Shown here piece after piece: positions 53,990 through 64,000 of a stretch of DNA of 64,000 bases (position 1 is its first letter; each line of letters begins with the position of its first letter). The stretch spans positions 56,779,860 through 56,843,859 of the forward strand of contig JAOWCC010001634.1 in assembly GCA_030867875.1 (NCBI GenBank), written 5' to 3'. The DNA is from Actinernus sp. WN-2022 (lineage: Eukaryota > Cnidaria > Anthozoa > Actiniaria > Actinernidae). A program made the position numbers and the translations under genes. The notes below the pieces were generated by a model. It saw only the letters and a program-made list of their open reading frames with translations. It was not told the DNA's origin and did not search any database.

Positions 53990-54275
53990 CCAGTTACGGA
54001 CACTTTTTCTGATTCCTGACGGTGTCCGCTTACAGGAGCTTCGACTGTATGTTTTTGACGGGAAGGCGTACACATTAGAGTTCACATAGTTTGCATCACG
54101 GATATGCACAGTAAACAAAAAAGATCCCAATTTTGCGAGACGGTCTCTCATCAGATACAGTGGAATCTCACTAATTAATACGGACACCGAAGGGCGGAGA
54201 CTGACAAATGTCCGTATTATAGAGGTGTCCGCATTATAGGTGTCCGTATTATAGAGGTGTCCGTATTATGGGAGG
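53990..54275. mobile_element. Probable pogo/Tigger-like DNA transposon end
   Basis: ATACAGTGGAATCTCACTAA and repeated GTGTCCG(T/C)ATTATAG words at 54160-54260 resemble the CAGTNGAACCTC ends of pogo/Tigger elements as I remember them. No transposase is present. Confidence 0.5.
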
Positions 54276-54492
54276 CCGGGCTTATGACGTCATTTTAAAG
54301 TCTCTAGTACAGTTTTTTATGATCGAAAAGGTGTAAAATATCATCCAAAATCATGTTTGCAGATTAACTTGATGTCTAATACTGAATACCTAATCAGTTC
54401 TGTATGTGGATTTACAGCAATATCCATGTGCCTCAAATGCTGCATTTGCATTGGTTAGAACCCTTATCAATTATCAATGAATTTATTGATAT

Positions 54493-54690
54493 TGATATGG
54501 AGAGGGTTGGGTATGATATTGACCTAGGGTTGGGTATGATATTGACCTGGATAGGGTTGGGTATGATATTGACCTGGAAAGGGTTGGGTATGATATTGAC
54601 CTGGAGAGGGTTGGGTAATGATATTGACCTGGATAGGGTTGGGTATGATATTGACCTGGAAAGGGTTGGGTATGATATTGAAGCCCTCGT
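54493..54690. repeat. 29-bp minisatellite, about 7 units
   Basis: The unit is GAGGGTTGGGTATGATATTGACCTG plus a few variable bases. Confidence 0.95.
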
Positions 54691-54711
54691 GGCCATTAAG
54701 CTATACGAGCG

Positions 54712-54925
54712 ATGATAAATCCCATATCACACGAGTGGACATTCATTAACCAATCTTATGTCGTTTAGCCCAGAAAGAAATATGAGAGTCCTCTCTCATA
54801 TCGGGTCATTGCAATTACATGACTACTGTCTGCTTGAGAGCACATACGTAATCCACTGTGCCGACAACTAGTTATTGTCACTTGTATACATACCAGTAAT
54901 TCAGTGAGATATGGGATTTATCCCA
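54712..54925. mobile_element. MITE, about 214 bp
   Basis: The ends ATGATAAATCCCATATCACA and GTGAGATATGGGATTTATCC are inverted. ATATGAGAGTCCTCTCTCATAT is a short internal palindrome. Confidence 0.75.
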
Positions 54926-56014
54926 TCACTTGCAACAGAGGATTTTAGGTGTGGCATACAATAAATAATAATAAGGGTTGATCCTGATAATAAATAATAA
55001 TAGAAACAACCAGCAGCACTTCCACGAGGTAGTTCATCATACAACTGGTAAGTGGCTTGAATACTATTACCATGGTAACACATAAAAAAAACAGTAACAG
55101 TCAATAAAATTGCTCGATTTGACCTAAAAAATATCTTGCCATATTTATTTTGCTTAGCAGTTTTCAGGAACATTATCAAGCTGAGTTTAGTGTTCATTTC
55201 TGTTGTCTTTATTGCATGTTTAAAATAAATACAGAGACTACATATAAAGCTAATGACTGTTTCACACCAGCGACCTGACAGGCATAAGCACAAGTAACAC
55301 ACAGTCCCATAATTATCATTATTAATTATGGCACTGCGTCTGAGTGTGTTGCTAAAAATAGTGTGAACCAGCCATAAATCACAAACCAGCAATAGTATTG
55401 AAATATGTTCAGGGATTCATTTAAAAGAAGTCACTTATATGGCTACAAATTTCATTGTCAATTATTAATATCAACTACATTAAATTACACTATACTCTGA
55501 TCCAGTATAATATTTAAGCTCTTGTTTGTGAGATGTTTTCACTTCATCTTGATATCTGCTTAACTGCTAGAGAATGGCAACATTAATTATAAAATTCTGC
55601 TTGTATCTTTAGGGTTGTCAAACAAGCTTGGATTATTTAGGAGAGCTTAAGAAATACATGTACTTGTAATTATTCCACAGTCATGGCCATTGTGCATGCT
55701 GTACTCAAAGGATCATTCAGAAAATTAAAGCAATTTCACTTTCACAAGTTTGGAAATGGAGGTCTACCCCATTACCAATTTCAAAAAATGCTCAATAACA
55801 TGGTCAGAACATGACCAAAACATTACCTTTGGTTTAATTTCTATATGTGCTTCAGTTTCTGATATATTCTTCCTGGTTAGAATTTCTGATAAGTTAGATT
55901 TCCCATACTTTAAAAATTCTTGAATGACTCCACTAAATCGAAGTCCTTTTTCATGGCTTCACAGATGTCCTTCTTTGATGTAGTATTTCTATGCAACAAC
56001 ATTATTTTTGTCCT
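54926..56014. other. AT-rich DNA downstream of the minus-strand gene
   Basis: No feature recognised. It is likely 3' flank or 3' UTR of the gene ending at 56015. Confidence 0.4.
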
Positions 56015-56166
56015 TCATGAGTTAGGTTTCATTTGGGAGTATGGCGGTGACCCTTGATAATTCTGCTGTAGTGGGTGTTGATACGGTTGTTGATATTGCT
56101 GGTGTGGGTGCCGATGTGCAAACTGCCGTGCAGCAAAAAATCCCTCACAATCAAAAGAAGAAACTT
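56015..56166 (-). CDS. Terminal exon of the minus-strand gene
   Basis: It begins after TTGATATTTCAG and ends at TGA (56015-56017). 49 codons with low-complexity Gln/Tyr/Pro/His, a common look for RNA-associated or condensate-forming proteins. Confidence 0.55.
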
Positions 56167-59100
56167 CTGAAATATCAAGTCAAGAACATTTGCAAAATTA
56201 TTTTTTAGAAGTTAATTGTTGTTTTGAAATGGTAGGAATATTCTAAACTGAAAAGAACAATGTACCTGTTGGGTGACTCATGGATGAGAATGTTTTTGAA
56301 ATTAAAAAGTGATACAATTTTAGATATTTGTAACTCAAGTTGCTTTGTTATTTATCTTTGCCGATCTCTCTACAGTATCGATCAAGCCATGAAATCACTT
56401 AAAAATCAAATATCTTAGCAAAATAAAAAAACTTCAAAGTCAGGGTTTCACAATAGTGTAGGTCATCTTCAAAACCAAGCGACTATAATTTCATGCAGCC
56501 TTTATTTGTGCTTGATAAAGTGTTTTTTCCCCAAGTTGCCAAGGCAAACTCATGGGTCAGATGCAAGCCTTTATATATGCTAATACCATAAAGGAAAATT
56601 AATCCCTAATTTTAACTTGAAATTTCACACGTAATTTGTAATTTCACATGTGAAATTTCAAATGCCACCTACATGTATGCACACTTAAATATTTTTTTCT
56701 GGATCGTAATTTGCCTCCATAACATCAATTGGTAATCAAATAGTGACTCATGAAATTAGGGATAAAGTTTACTTGTGTTTGTCAAAATCTACGCAATTTC
56801 CCTCACCGAAGCGGCTTGGGAAATTACTTCAATTTTGACAAACATGCATGAAATTTACCCCTAATTTCAGTTGTCCCCATTTGATTACCTGTACTAATAC
56901 TGAAGAGGAAACTGGCGATGGAGATTATGTCATGTACCGGTATGCCCAAATTTAGGTCTAATAAATTGTTTGCATACCTGAAAGTTAAGGCACTAGTTAA
57001 TGAGTGAGTGAGCATTGAAGTGATAGATGAATAATATTGTAGACATCAAAGTCTCCCACATCTACTTTTAAGTCAATTTTCCATGATTTACTATAACCCA
57101 TATTTTGTAAGCTTAAAAAAAATAATTTAAGTTCTTTAAAATTTCAGATATTAAACGTTGTAGGTTATAATATAAATTATGGGAGCACCCTAAGAATGCA
57201 TGATTTCATTAGCATGTCTGATTTTCTTATAATGCATGCTCAAGAGTTTTACATTCTGCTCATGTTCCTGTGGTGCATCCACAGTTTTTCAAGACCTGGA
57301 GGCAAACATTATGTTATTACAGAACATGAAGAACCATCTTTTATTAGTTAATTATAATAATAATAATAATGTATGCAGATGGTATACTGTTCAACTTACC
57401 TTGATTTCCGGGGTTAAAATCTTTGTCAATATACGTAGTTACTTTATCTGTAATAGAAAAAAATGTAAATTTATTACAAAGTTAACTAATGGCTATTCCA
57501 TGTATAAGACTAACAATGTTAAAGTGCCTATAACCTTATTTTTTTACATCTATTCTGTATAGCGCCCTGACTAAGAATTCAAAAAAATAAAAGTGAAAAA
57601 ACTAGACTATTTTAGTGGTGTCAAAGTTAGTGAAAACATCCGTTTTGGGCTTCCTGTTTCCAGTTGGAAGTCAGTGAGAGTCTTGGCAAGGGCCTGGAAT
57701 TATGATGTCAATTGGGTATCATTTTACTACAACTACCAGAATCCTTTGCACGGTTTCTTTTATTCCTCTAATTTGAGTTGGAAAATCTGAATAAGAAAAA
57801 GAATAAAAAAAGGAAAAATGTCCTATTATAGTCTAATCAGTAGGAAATAAACTCCATCACAAGAAAGAGCACATCGAAATTAGTAAATTTACCAAGTTTG
57901 GTGACATTTCATTGGATATTTATCATGTGGTGAGCTTGCAAGAGTCGCAGAAATAAGAGATGTTTGTATGGAATTGGAAGGACACCTGACTACATACACG
58001 TCATTGGCCACTAGTCTCCAGGCCCCCAAAGGGAATTGAAAACTGACAGCCACATGTTCTGCTTCTCAACTTTGAAAGGCCGTAAAAAATTACAGTTGAG
58101 TTTTAGCCTCCCATTTTTGCTTTAAGTTATAAATAATGGTTTAAAGTTCCAATTAAAAAAAAAAAAATTTGGGGGGTTATAGGCACTTTAACTAATCGTT
58201 ATTCTATGTATTAGACAAACAATGTTAACTAATGGGTATTCTATGTTTTTGTACTAGTCTGGGGCACATTCTGTGTGAGGTGGTTTGATATATTTGGTAA
58301 TTGCTTTTTTGTCTTTTGTAAGTGAGCAAGTGAATATTGTAATGTATTTATGATATGAACTATGCCAAATTGAAACAAATCTAAAATTTTGATGTAAAGC
58401 CCAAAATAAGAGTTTAGTGATGGACATGTGTAGTGTGCATCAAGACAGGTCCCGTAATGGTGCGACGGTCTGTGTGCATCAAGACAGGTACCGTAATGGT
58501 GTGACGGTCTGTGTGCATCAAGACAGGTCCCGTAATGGTGCGACGGTCTGTGTGCATCAAGACGGGTCCCGTAATGGTGCGACGGTCTGTGTGCATCAAG
58601 ACGGGTTCTGTAATGGTGAGACGGTCTGTGTGCACCAAGACAGGTCCCGTAATGGTGAGACGGTCTGTGTGCACCAAGACAGGTCCCGTAATGGTGAGAC
58701 GGTCTGTGTGCACCAAGACAGGTCCCGTAATGGTGAGACGGTCTGTGTGCACCAAGACAGGTCCCGTAATGGTGAGACGGTCTGTGTGCACCAAGACAGG
58801 TCCCGTAATGGTGAGACGGTCTGTGTGCACCAAGACAGGTCCCGTAATGGTGAGACGGTCTGTGTGCACCAAGACAGGTCTCATAATGGTGAGATGGTCT
58901 GTATGTGTTGAAAAGGGCATGTGATCCTTCATTTTAGTAATTGTTTTTAATGGCTCAATAAAGTATTGCAATATTAGCCCTAAATGCTCATTGTTTACAT
59001 GTGAAGTCAAGCCACAAATTAGCCCTAAACACTTGTTGATTACCTGTGAGTGTAAGTTCACCGGTTATGGTCTCGTTTATGTTGGGGTAAGCTGTTGTAT

Positions 59101-62033
59101 TATGACAAATATGGACAAACTCACTTTTACCTGTGAACTAGCCCTAAAACCTCATTGTTTATCTGGGAACGTATGCTCACTGACCAGTTAGGGACCTTCT
59201 ATAAAATATATTTGGGCAAGCTGTTGTATTATGATAATTTTTAATATTGTTTTTGGAAAACCATTAAGAGGCTGTCTCTGTAAGAACAGCCCAGTTCAAT
59301 AATACTTGCCCCAGTTCAAAACAAATTGAACCAGTGATCAAAATTGCCTCACAACATATGTGTATGCATCAAGACAGGAGTTCTAACTTACCAGTTCCTT
59401 TTCTTTCCACTGACTTCCACACTTGAGGGAGAAAAATAAATTCATCTTAATTTTTTTTTTAACAGACAATAATCATTCAAAAGGCAGACATGAACTCATT
59501 GTTATCATCAGTGTTCTTCCCAGACTTTTATCTCAGAGCAGTGTTTCATTAATATTCATATGGTTTGCTGAGATTCTGTTTGTCCACAATGAACATATTG
59601 CATCTCAGGACATACACTCTGGATACTTACCTGGGCTTTAATTTCAATTGCTCTTCCTTTATTAAGCATTTAAAATTAATTATTCAAAGTACTTCTAGTG
59701 AGAACGCTATCATGTAACATTATTAAAATAGTAATAGCAAGCTTGTTAAAGTACATATAAGCCCTGGCCAGTTATGCTTTTTTTGAAAAGCTTACACCTT
59801 ACAAGGCAGAGAAGAAATACGGAAAACAAAGTTTTATTATTCTTGTAGCAGCTAAACTTCCAAATTTAGACTTGATTTCCACACATGCCTGGGGACGGGG
59901 ATGAGTGTGGCATAAGATGCAGTCAAGTGACGTAACTGATGTTCTCTTATAGATGCACAGATGATGCGACAACATGAAGAGATCAAAGAAGTGTGCCACA
60001 AGATGCAGTCAAGTGACGTAACTGATGTTCTCTTATAGATGCACAGATGATGCCACAACATGAAGAGATCAAAGAAGTGTGCCACAAGATGCAGTCAAGT
60101 GACGTAACTGATGTTCTCTTATAGATGCACAGACGATGCCACGACATGAAGAGATCAAAGAAGTGTGCCACAAGATGCAGTCAAGTGACGTAACTGATGT
60201 TCTCTTATAGATGCACAGATGATGCCACAACATGAAGAGATCAAAGAAGTGTGCCACAAGATGCAGTCAAGTGACGTAACTGATGTTCTCTTATAGATGC
60301 ACAGATGATGCCACGACATGAAGAGATCAAAGAAGTGTGCCACAAGATGCAGTCAAGTGACGTAACTGATGTTCTCTTATAGATGCACAGATGATGCCAC
60401 GACATGAAGAGATCAAAGAAGTGTGCCACAAGATGCAGTCAAGTGACGTAACTGATGTTCTCTTATAGATGCACAGATGATGCCACGACATGAAGAGATC
60501 AAAGAAGTGTGCCACAAGATGCAGTCAAGTGACGTAACTGATGTTCTCTTATAGATGCACAGATGATGCGACAACATGAAGAGATCAAAGAAGTGTGCCA
60601 CAAGATGCAGTCAAGTGACGTAACTGATGTTCTCTTATAGATATACAGATGATGCGACAACATGAAGAGATCAAAGAAGTGTGCCACAAGATGCAGTCAA
60701 GTGACGTAACTGATGTTCTCTTATAGATGCACAGGTGATGCGACAACATGAAGAGATCAAAGAAGTGTGCCACAAGATGCAGTCAAGTGACGTAACTGAT
60801 GTCCTCTTATAGATGCACAGATGATGCGACAACATGAAGAGATCAAAGAAGTGTGCCACAAGATGCAGTCAAGTGACGTAACTGATGTTCTCTTATAGAT
60901 GCACAGATGATGCAACAACATGAAGAGATCAAAGAAGTGTGCCACAAGATGCAGTCAAGTGGAATGACTAATGTTCTCTTCACGTTTTGGCATCATCTGT
61001 GCATGATATACAAGAGGACAAAAAAAATCTACTAGAGGACAGACACATGGGAGAATGGAATCTATTTATTTCATATAATAATTGCAAACTAAAAACTATG
61101 AAAATATATAATCAAAACTAGTTGAGAAATTGGTTGCATGTGCTCATGATGCCATCCCATGTGTGTGTCCTCTAATAACACATGGCTCTTGACCAATAAG
61201 AGCATGTATTTCAGACTGATTACTTATATATAACAGTTTATAACATATCCTATCCCCTATATGTCACACATTGACTATTTTCAAGGACTTCATTATAGTA
61301 CTTAATTTGGTCACTTTGCTTCCTGGGACCAGGTATATGAATGATTACATGGCATAATAATAGTACTAAGTATATCGAGAAAGAACTCACAGTCATTCAA
61401 AAAGTTTACGTAGTGGCTGTGGTCTGTTTGGGTGTCGTTATCTCTTCTTCTTCCCGAGCGGGGACTGCCGTTTATAGCTGACGAACCAGGAGACCCTGAT
61501 CTTGATGAACTGACAACGAAAGCATGCAAAAAATATTAACAAAATTAGCCAGCTTCGGAAAGAATATTTAATTTTAATTTATGACTTTTTAATATGTACA
61601 TGTAAGCCAATCTTATAAGTTATACATGTATAATAAGTCTTAAAGGTGTATGCCCGGCAATGTTCATTATTGATTAACATGATAACAAATAGATGGTTGC
61701 CGATGTTTGACTGAAAAACGATGTGACGAAGTCTTAATCTCAAAAGGAATTATAACACATAGATTCCAGCCAGGCAAATATACAGAAACATTCTCACTTT
61801 ATATATTACTTTTATTAGTATGGTACTCCTCAAACTTACCCCCAAGCTTGGTCGCGACGGCCATAATCTGGGCCTCTGCGATCTAAAACATGAACCAGAA
61901 CAAAAAGTGAATCCTAATCTCAAATTGCTGTATCGACACGAGAAGTTTTCGTATTATATTTCCAAGTAAAACGCTGTTGTGGACCTTTCCGCCGATGTGA
62001 AGGTTGCGTCGCCATCTTGTTTCCCTTTCGCAT
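56015..62033 (-). CDS. Unrecognised host gene, Arg/Gly/Ser-rich start and Gln/Tyr-rich end
   Basis: Exon candidates on the minus strand: first exon from ATG at 62033 or 62015 (AAGATGGCG context); 61840-61882; 61391-61509; 59631-59656; 59392-59421; 57400-57447; and a terminal exon 56015-56166. All those listed after the first have clear GT-AG sites. 61840-61882 and 61391-61509 join in phase (RRGPDYGRRDQAWG + SSRSGSPGSSAING...). 57400-57447 and the terminal exon also join in phase (VTTYIDKDFNPGNQ + EVSSFDCEGFFAARQ). The phases across the middle do not close, so at least one more exon is missing. The C-terminus is rich in Gln, Tyr, Pro and His (PHQQYQQPYQHPLQQNYQG). An RNA-associated role is a guess from composition. 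Confidence 0.5.
56583..56900. mobile_element. Foldback element with AAATTAGGGATAAA arms
   Basis: TGAAATTAGGGATAAAGTTT at 56750 and its inverse near 56852-56871, and TTTGTCAAAATCTACGCAATTTCCC with its inverse, form a hairpin around a CACCGAAGCGGC loop. The related outer part is at 52.7 kb and a distant relative at 62.2 kb. Confidence 0.7.
57355..57371. repeat. (ATA)n microsatellite
   Basis: Five ATA units just downstream of the donor of the 57400-57447 exon. Confidence 0.8.
57400..57447 (-). CDS. 48-bp micro-exon of the minus-strand gene
   Basis: An excellent acceptor (TTTTTTTCTATTACAG) and donor (AAG|GTAAGTT). Only one frame is open, and it agrees with the phase of the terminal exon. Confidence 0.55.
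57823..58015. mobile_element. Foldback element, copy 3 (half)
   Basis: It contains GGAAATAAACTCCATCACAAGAAAGAGCAC, AGTAAATTTACCAAGTTTGG, GAGATGTTTGTATGGA and CATTGGCCACTA, in the order of copies 1 and 2, but the right arm is gone. Confidence 0.7.
58438..58905. repeat. 39-bp minisatellite, about 12 units
   Basis: The unit is GTGCACCAAGACAGGTCCCG plus TAATGGTGAGACGGTCTGT. 39 is a multiple of three, so long frames open on both strands. Confidence 0.97.
58960..59200. repeat. Degenerate repeat with TTAGCCCTAAA words
   Basis: ATTAGCCCTAAA, CATTGTTTA(C/T) and CCTGTGA words recur about three times at a spacing of 60-100 bp. Confidence 0.5.
59392..59421 (-). CDS. 30-bp micro-exon candidate of the minus-strand gene
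   Basis: TATTTTTCTCCCTCAAG acceptor and CTG|GTAAGT donor. Frame unresolved. Confidence 0.4.
59631..59656 (-). CDS. Small exon candidate of the minus-strand gene
   Basis: A clear CCCAG|GTAAGT donor. The acceptor (AATAAAG) is weak, so the 5' limit of the exon is uncertain. Confidence 0.35.
59916..60963. repeat. 86-bp satellite, 12 units plus a partial
   Basis: Units start at GATGCAGTCAAGTGACGTAA every 86 bp from 59916 to 60948. Each full unit has TGACGTAA, a CRE/ATF-like site. The unit also carries ATCTGTGCATC-type words shared with the elements at 19.6 and 61.0 kb. The overlapping 62-codon minus-strand frames are artefacts. Confidence 0.97.
60975..61235. mobile_element. Repeat element, relative of 19.56-19.77 kb
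   Basis: CATCATCTGTGCAT, AAGAGGACA and AACACATGGCTCTTGACCAAT occur in the same order as at 19.6 kb. The 86-bp array abuts its left end. Confidence 0.6.
61391..61509 (-). CDS. Exon of the minus-strand gene, Arg/Ser-rich
   Basis: Acceptor CGTTGTCAG, donor GACT|GTGAGT. It encodes SSRSGSPGSSAINGSPRSGR and continues with DNDTQTDHSHYVNFLND. It ends in phase 1. Confidence 0.55.
61840..61882 (-). CDS. Exon of the minus-strand gene
   Basis: 43 bp after GTTTTAG, donor GGGG|GTAAGT. It encodes RRGPDYGRRDQAW and is in phase with the next exon. Confidence 0.5.
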
Positions 62034-62044
62034 TGTGCAAATGA

Positions 62045-62110
62045 CTTCTGATTGGCTGAACGGTAAACAACGCGTGCCCAGGCCCAAGTCGTTCTTAGTC
62101 CCTCTCATTT
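62045..62110 (-). promoter_or_regulatory. Probable proximal promoter of the minus-strand gene
   Basis: CAGCCAATCAGAA (CCAAT box, inverted at 62049-62058) lies about 20-40 bases before the candidate ATGs. AAGATGGCG at the second ATG matches a YY1-type initiator element. Confidence 0.4.
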
Positions 62111-62151
62111 TTCGGAATAAGTAAATACGAGTAAATACAGGGTATTATTAT

Positions 62152-62298
62152 AAGTAATAGCATGACATGAGGGAAATTAGCGATTAAATTTCCCCGAGAG
62201 CCGAAGGAGGATCTGTGGCGGCGTCGGGACTTTTACAGATCCTACCGAGGCTCGAGGAGAAATTTAAGCACTAATTTCCCGAAATATCATGCTATTAG
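62152..62298. mobile_element. MITE, about 147 bp
   Basis: TAATAGCATGACATGAGGGAAATTAG and the inverse CTAATTTCCCGAAATATCATGCTATTAG are the ends. The inner pair is CGAGAGCCGAAGGAGGATCTGT and its inverse. Confidence 0.8.
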
Positions 62299-63061
62299 AT
62301 TGTATACTATGATCTCCGAGGAAGAGAACTAATCTGCGAGAAGTTTGGTTCTCTCTTGCTTGAAGTAAACACGTCGCAGTTGAGTGGCTTTCGAAAACGT
62401 TTCGTTATTATGCTTGATTGAGCGCAATAGTTGAATGAGCCTAGCTTTCCCTGGGGACAAGTGTTTTTTTTTTAGAAGAATAGCAGTAAAACACAATGTA
62501 ATTATGTGCTCGACTAGCATCCCACATGGAAGACTGCGGTGCAAGGAATCAAGAGGGGTCATCGCACAGTCATAAATCAACAGAGAGAGTGAGTACTCTG
62601 TGAGTAGTACGTCGTCTAAACCCGATGCGGTCAGGGGGACTTTGATGTCTCCTCGCCAGCGCGCATGCTCTCTTAAGTTTCCTTCTTGCATGGTGAATGA
62701 TGTGAGATTTAGTGAAAGTATGCATGCTGATTAGGGTTATTCGAGATTAAATGTCCCTGAACAAACAAAGGAAACCGAGGGGATCATGGTATTACCCGAA
62801 TAATCCCCGCATCCCGCAGCTCGTCCGTAAGAATACACAACTTGTTTTTTGGGAGACTTGCATCGTTCCCTGTCCGAAAAGTTTCATCTTAGCTTACTTC
62901 TACTCGATACAATTTGGCCTGGTTTACAAACTCCCTCAAGCATAAAGTTGTTCAACCGGGTAAGACGATCAAGAAATGCAACGGACTGGGCACACTATAG
63001 ACAATTTAAGAACTGAAGAAACTGAAGAAACAATTAAGTGCTTCGTTAAGCGACCCTTATA
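62299..63061. other. Intergenic DNA, no gene recognised
   Basis: No supported feature. Open frames at 62329-62691 and 62751-62945 have no family features. Confidence 0.5.
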
Positions 63062-63340
63062 AGTCGCCAGACTACGGTGGCTTATAGTACGGTGGCTTAT
63101 AGTACGGTGGCTTATAGTAGGGTGGCTTATAGTACGGTGGCCAGTTATAAGTGTCGACGGCCACTTATAAGTGTCGACGGCCACTTATAAGTGTCGACCG
63201 CCACTTATAAGTGTCGACGGCCACTTGTAAGTGTCGACCGCCACTTGTAAGTGTCGACCGCCACTTGTAAGTGTCGACGGACAGTTCTAAGTGTCGGCGG
63301 CCACTTATAAGTGTCGACGGCCACTTATAAAATAAATGAA
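63062..63340. repeat. 15-bp and 20-bp minisatellites, adjacent
   Basis: About four TACGGTGGCTTATAG units run from 63073 to 63140. Then about nine GTGTCGACGGCCACTTATAA units run to 63330. The two units share the CCAC...TTATAA core in inverted form. Confidence 0.95.
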
Positions 63341-63374
63341 CTTTTTATGGCCCCTATAAGCCACCGTAATTAAG

Positions 63375-64000
63375 CCCTGTGGAATCACATAAACGATGTA
63401 CTTGAATCTGGCCTTGAGGAAAAAACACTAAACCATTCTGGAACTACATAAAAGCAAGACGTCAAGATAATATTTGAGTTTCACCGATTAAGGACAGAGG
63501 GAGTGTTATATAATGAGGATAATGATAAGGCCAATCTACTTAATAAACAATTCAAATCTGTATTCACGCATCAGTGAAGATAATAACTATGCCCCACCAC
63601 AAATGGAAGGGAACTTCCCTCCGCTAGGTGAGTTGATTATTAATGCTGAAGGAATACAAAAACTAATAAAGCTGCAGGACCTGACAATATCCCAAATAAA
63701 GTTCCTCAAGGAACTGGCTTCTACTATAGCACCAATTTTGCACATGATTTATACTACTTCACTTCACTTTGGAGAGCTCCCTATGATTGGGTAAATGCCA
63801 ACATTGCACCGGTATTCAAGAAAGGGAACAGACATGTGGCCGCAAACTACCGGCCTATCTCTCTTACAAGCGTTTGCTACAAGTTGTTAGAACACATAAT
63901 TTGTAAACATATTCTGCAGCACTTTAACACTCACGGAGTACTGTCTAATCTACTACATGGTTTCAGACATGGTTACTCCTGTGAAACCCTGCAGCTACTC
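63375..64000 (+). mobile_element. 5'-truncated, broken LINE (reverse transcriptase part)
   Basis: Three frames in turn carry pieces of a non-LTR retrotransposon ORF2 of the CR1/Jockey/RTE-like kind: linker before the RT domain (63389-63475), then the N-terminal RT part, then FKKGNRHVAANYRPISLTSV and the following FRHGYSCETLQ segment (63790-64000). Breaks: a TGA at about 63475, frameshifts near 63490, 63550 and 63775. The element runs off the right edge, and its left truncation falls at the end of the minisatellite. Confidence 0.88.

Noticed and set aside
58414..59061. Repetitive open frames on both strands
   Set aside because: Artefact of the 39-bp minisatellite.
59799..60945. Series of overlapping 62-codon minus-strand frames
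   Set aside because: They repeat every 86 bp with the satellite and each breaks at the same unit position.

Overview
The window is nuclear DNA of an animal. It has short exons with GT-AG junctions separated by long introns, dense short inverted-repeat elements (MITE-like), tRNA-derived SINEs, many minisatellites and a LINE fragment. The style of the repeats and of the large mobile element fits an anthozoan cnidarian such as a coral or sea anemone. That host is an inference from remembered repeat and protein styles, not a proof.

Region 1 (about 2.4-32.7 kb, + strand) is one host gene. Fourteen exons join in phase to a 5862-nt reading frame (1953 residues). The N-terminus carries the short cysteine motif of myosin phosphatase Rho-interacting protein (MPRIP), followed by one PH domain and a very long coiled coil, much of it from a single 3.07-kb exon. 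The introns hold several MITE-like elements, a roughly 1.7-kb TIR element at 5.0-6.7 kb, a triplicated splice donor at 21.1-21.3 kb and a 4.6-kb array of about 130 units of 36 bp at 26.4-31.1 kb.

Region 2 (32.2-35.6 kb) is a repeat graveyard: foldback elements, a tandem-repeat MITE and a poly-C run.

Region 3 (35,637-51,846) is a 16.2-kb Maverick/Polinton, a virus-like DNA transposon, bounded by 318-bp terminal inverted repeats and a 5-bp CCCTG duplication. It encodes a protein-primed type B DNA polymerase, a retroviral-type integrase, a putative double-jelly-roll major capsid protein and a packaging ATPase. It also has an NCLDV-like TATA-binding-protein homologue, a BRO-N/VRR-NUC/zinc-finger fusion, two tandem 214-residue proteins, a large probable structural protein and a cluster of small membrane proteins. 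Every gene start is preceded within about 20 bases by an AT-rich TATA-like motif, which suggests that the encoded TBP-like protein may drive the element's own transcription. Two genes (the ATPase and the large protein next to the left end) each carry one in-frame stop codon. No adenain-type protease was found, so the copy looks recent but at least partly disabled.

Region 4 (51.85-64 kb) has more repeats: a 20/40-bp minisatellite, MITEs, a pogo/Tigger-like end, a 29-bp, a 39-bp and an 86-bp array, and a 20-bp array. It also has scattered exons of an unrecognised minus-strand gene (start near 62.0 kb, stop at 56.0 kb). The right edge holds a broken 5'-truncated LINE reverse transcriptase running off the window.
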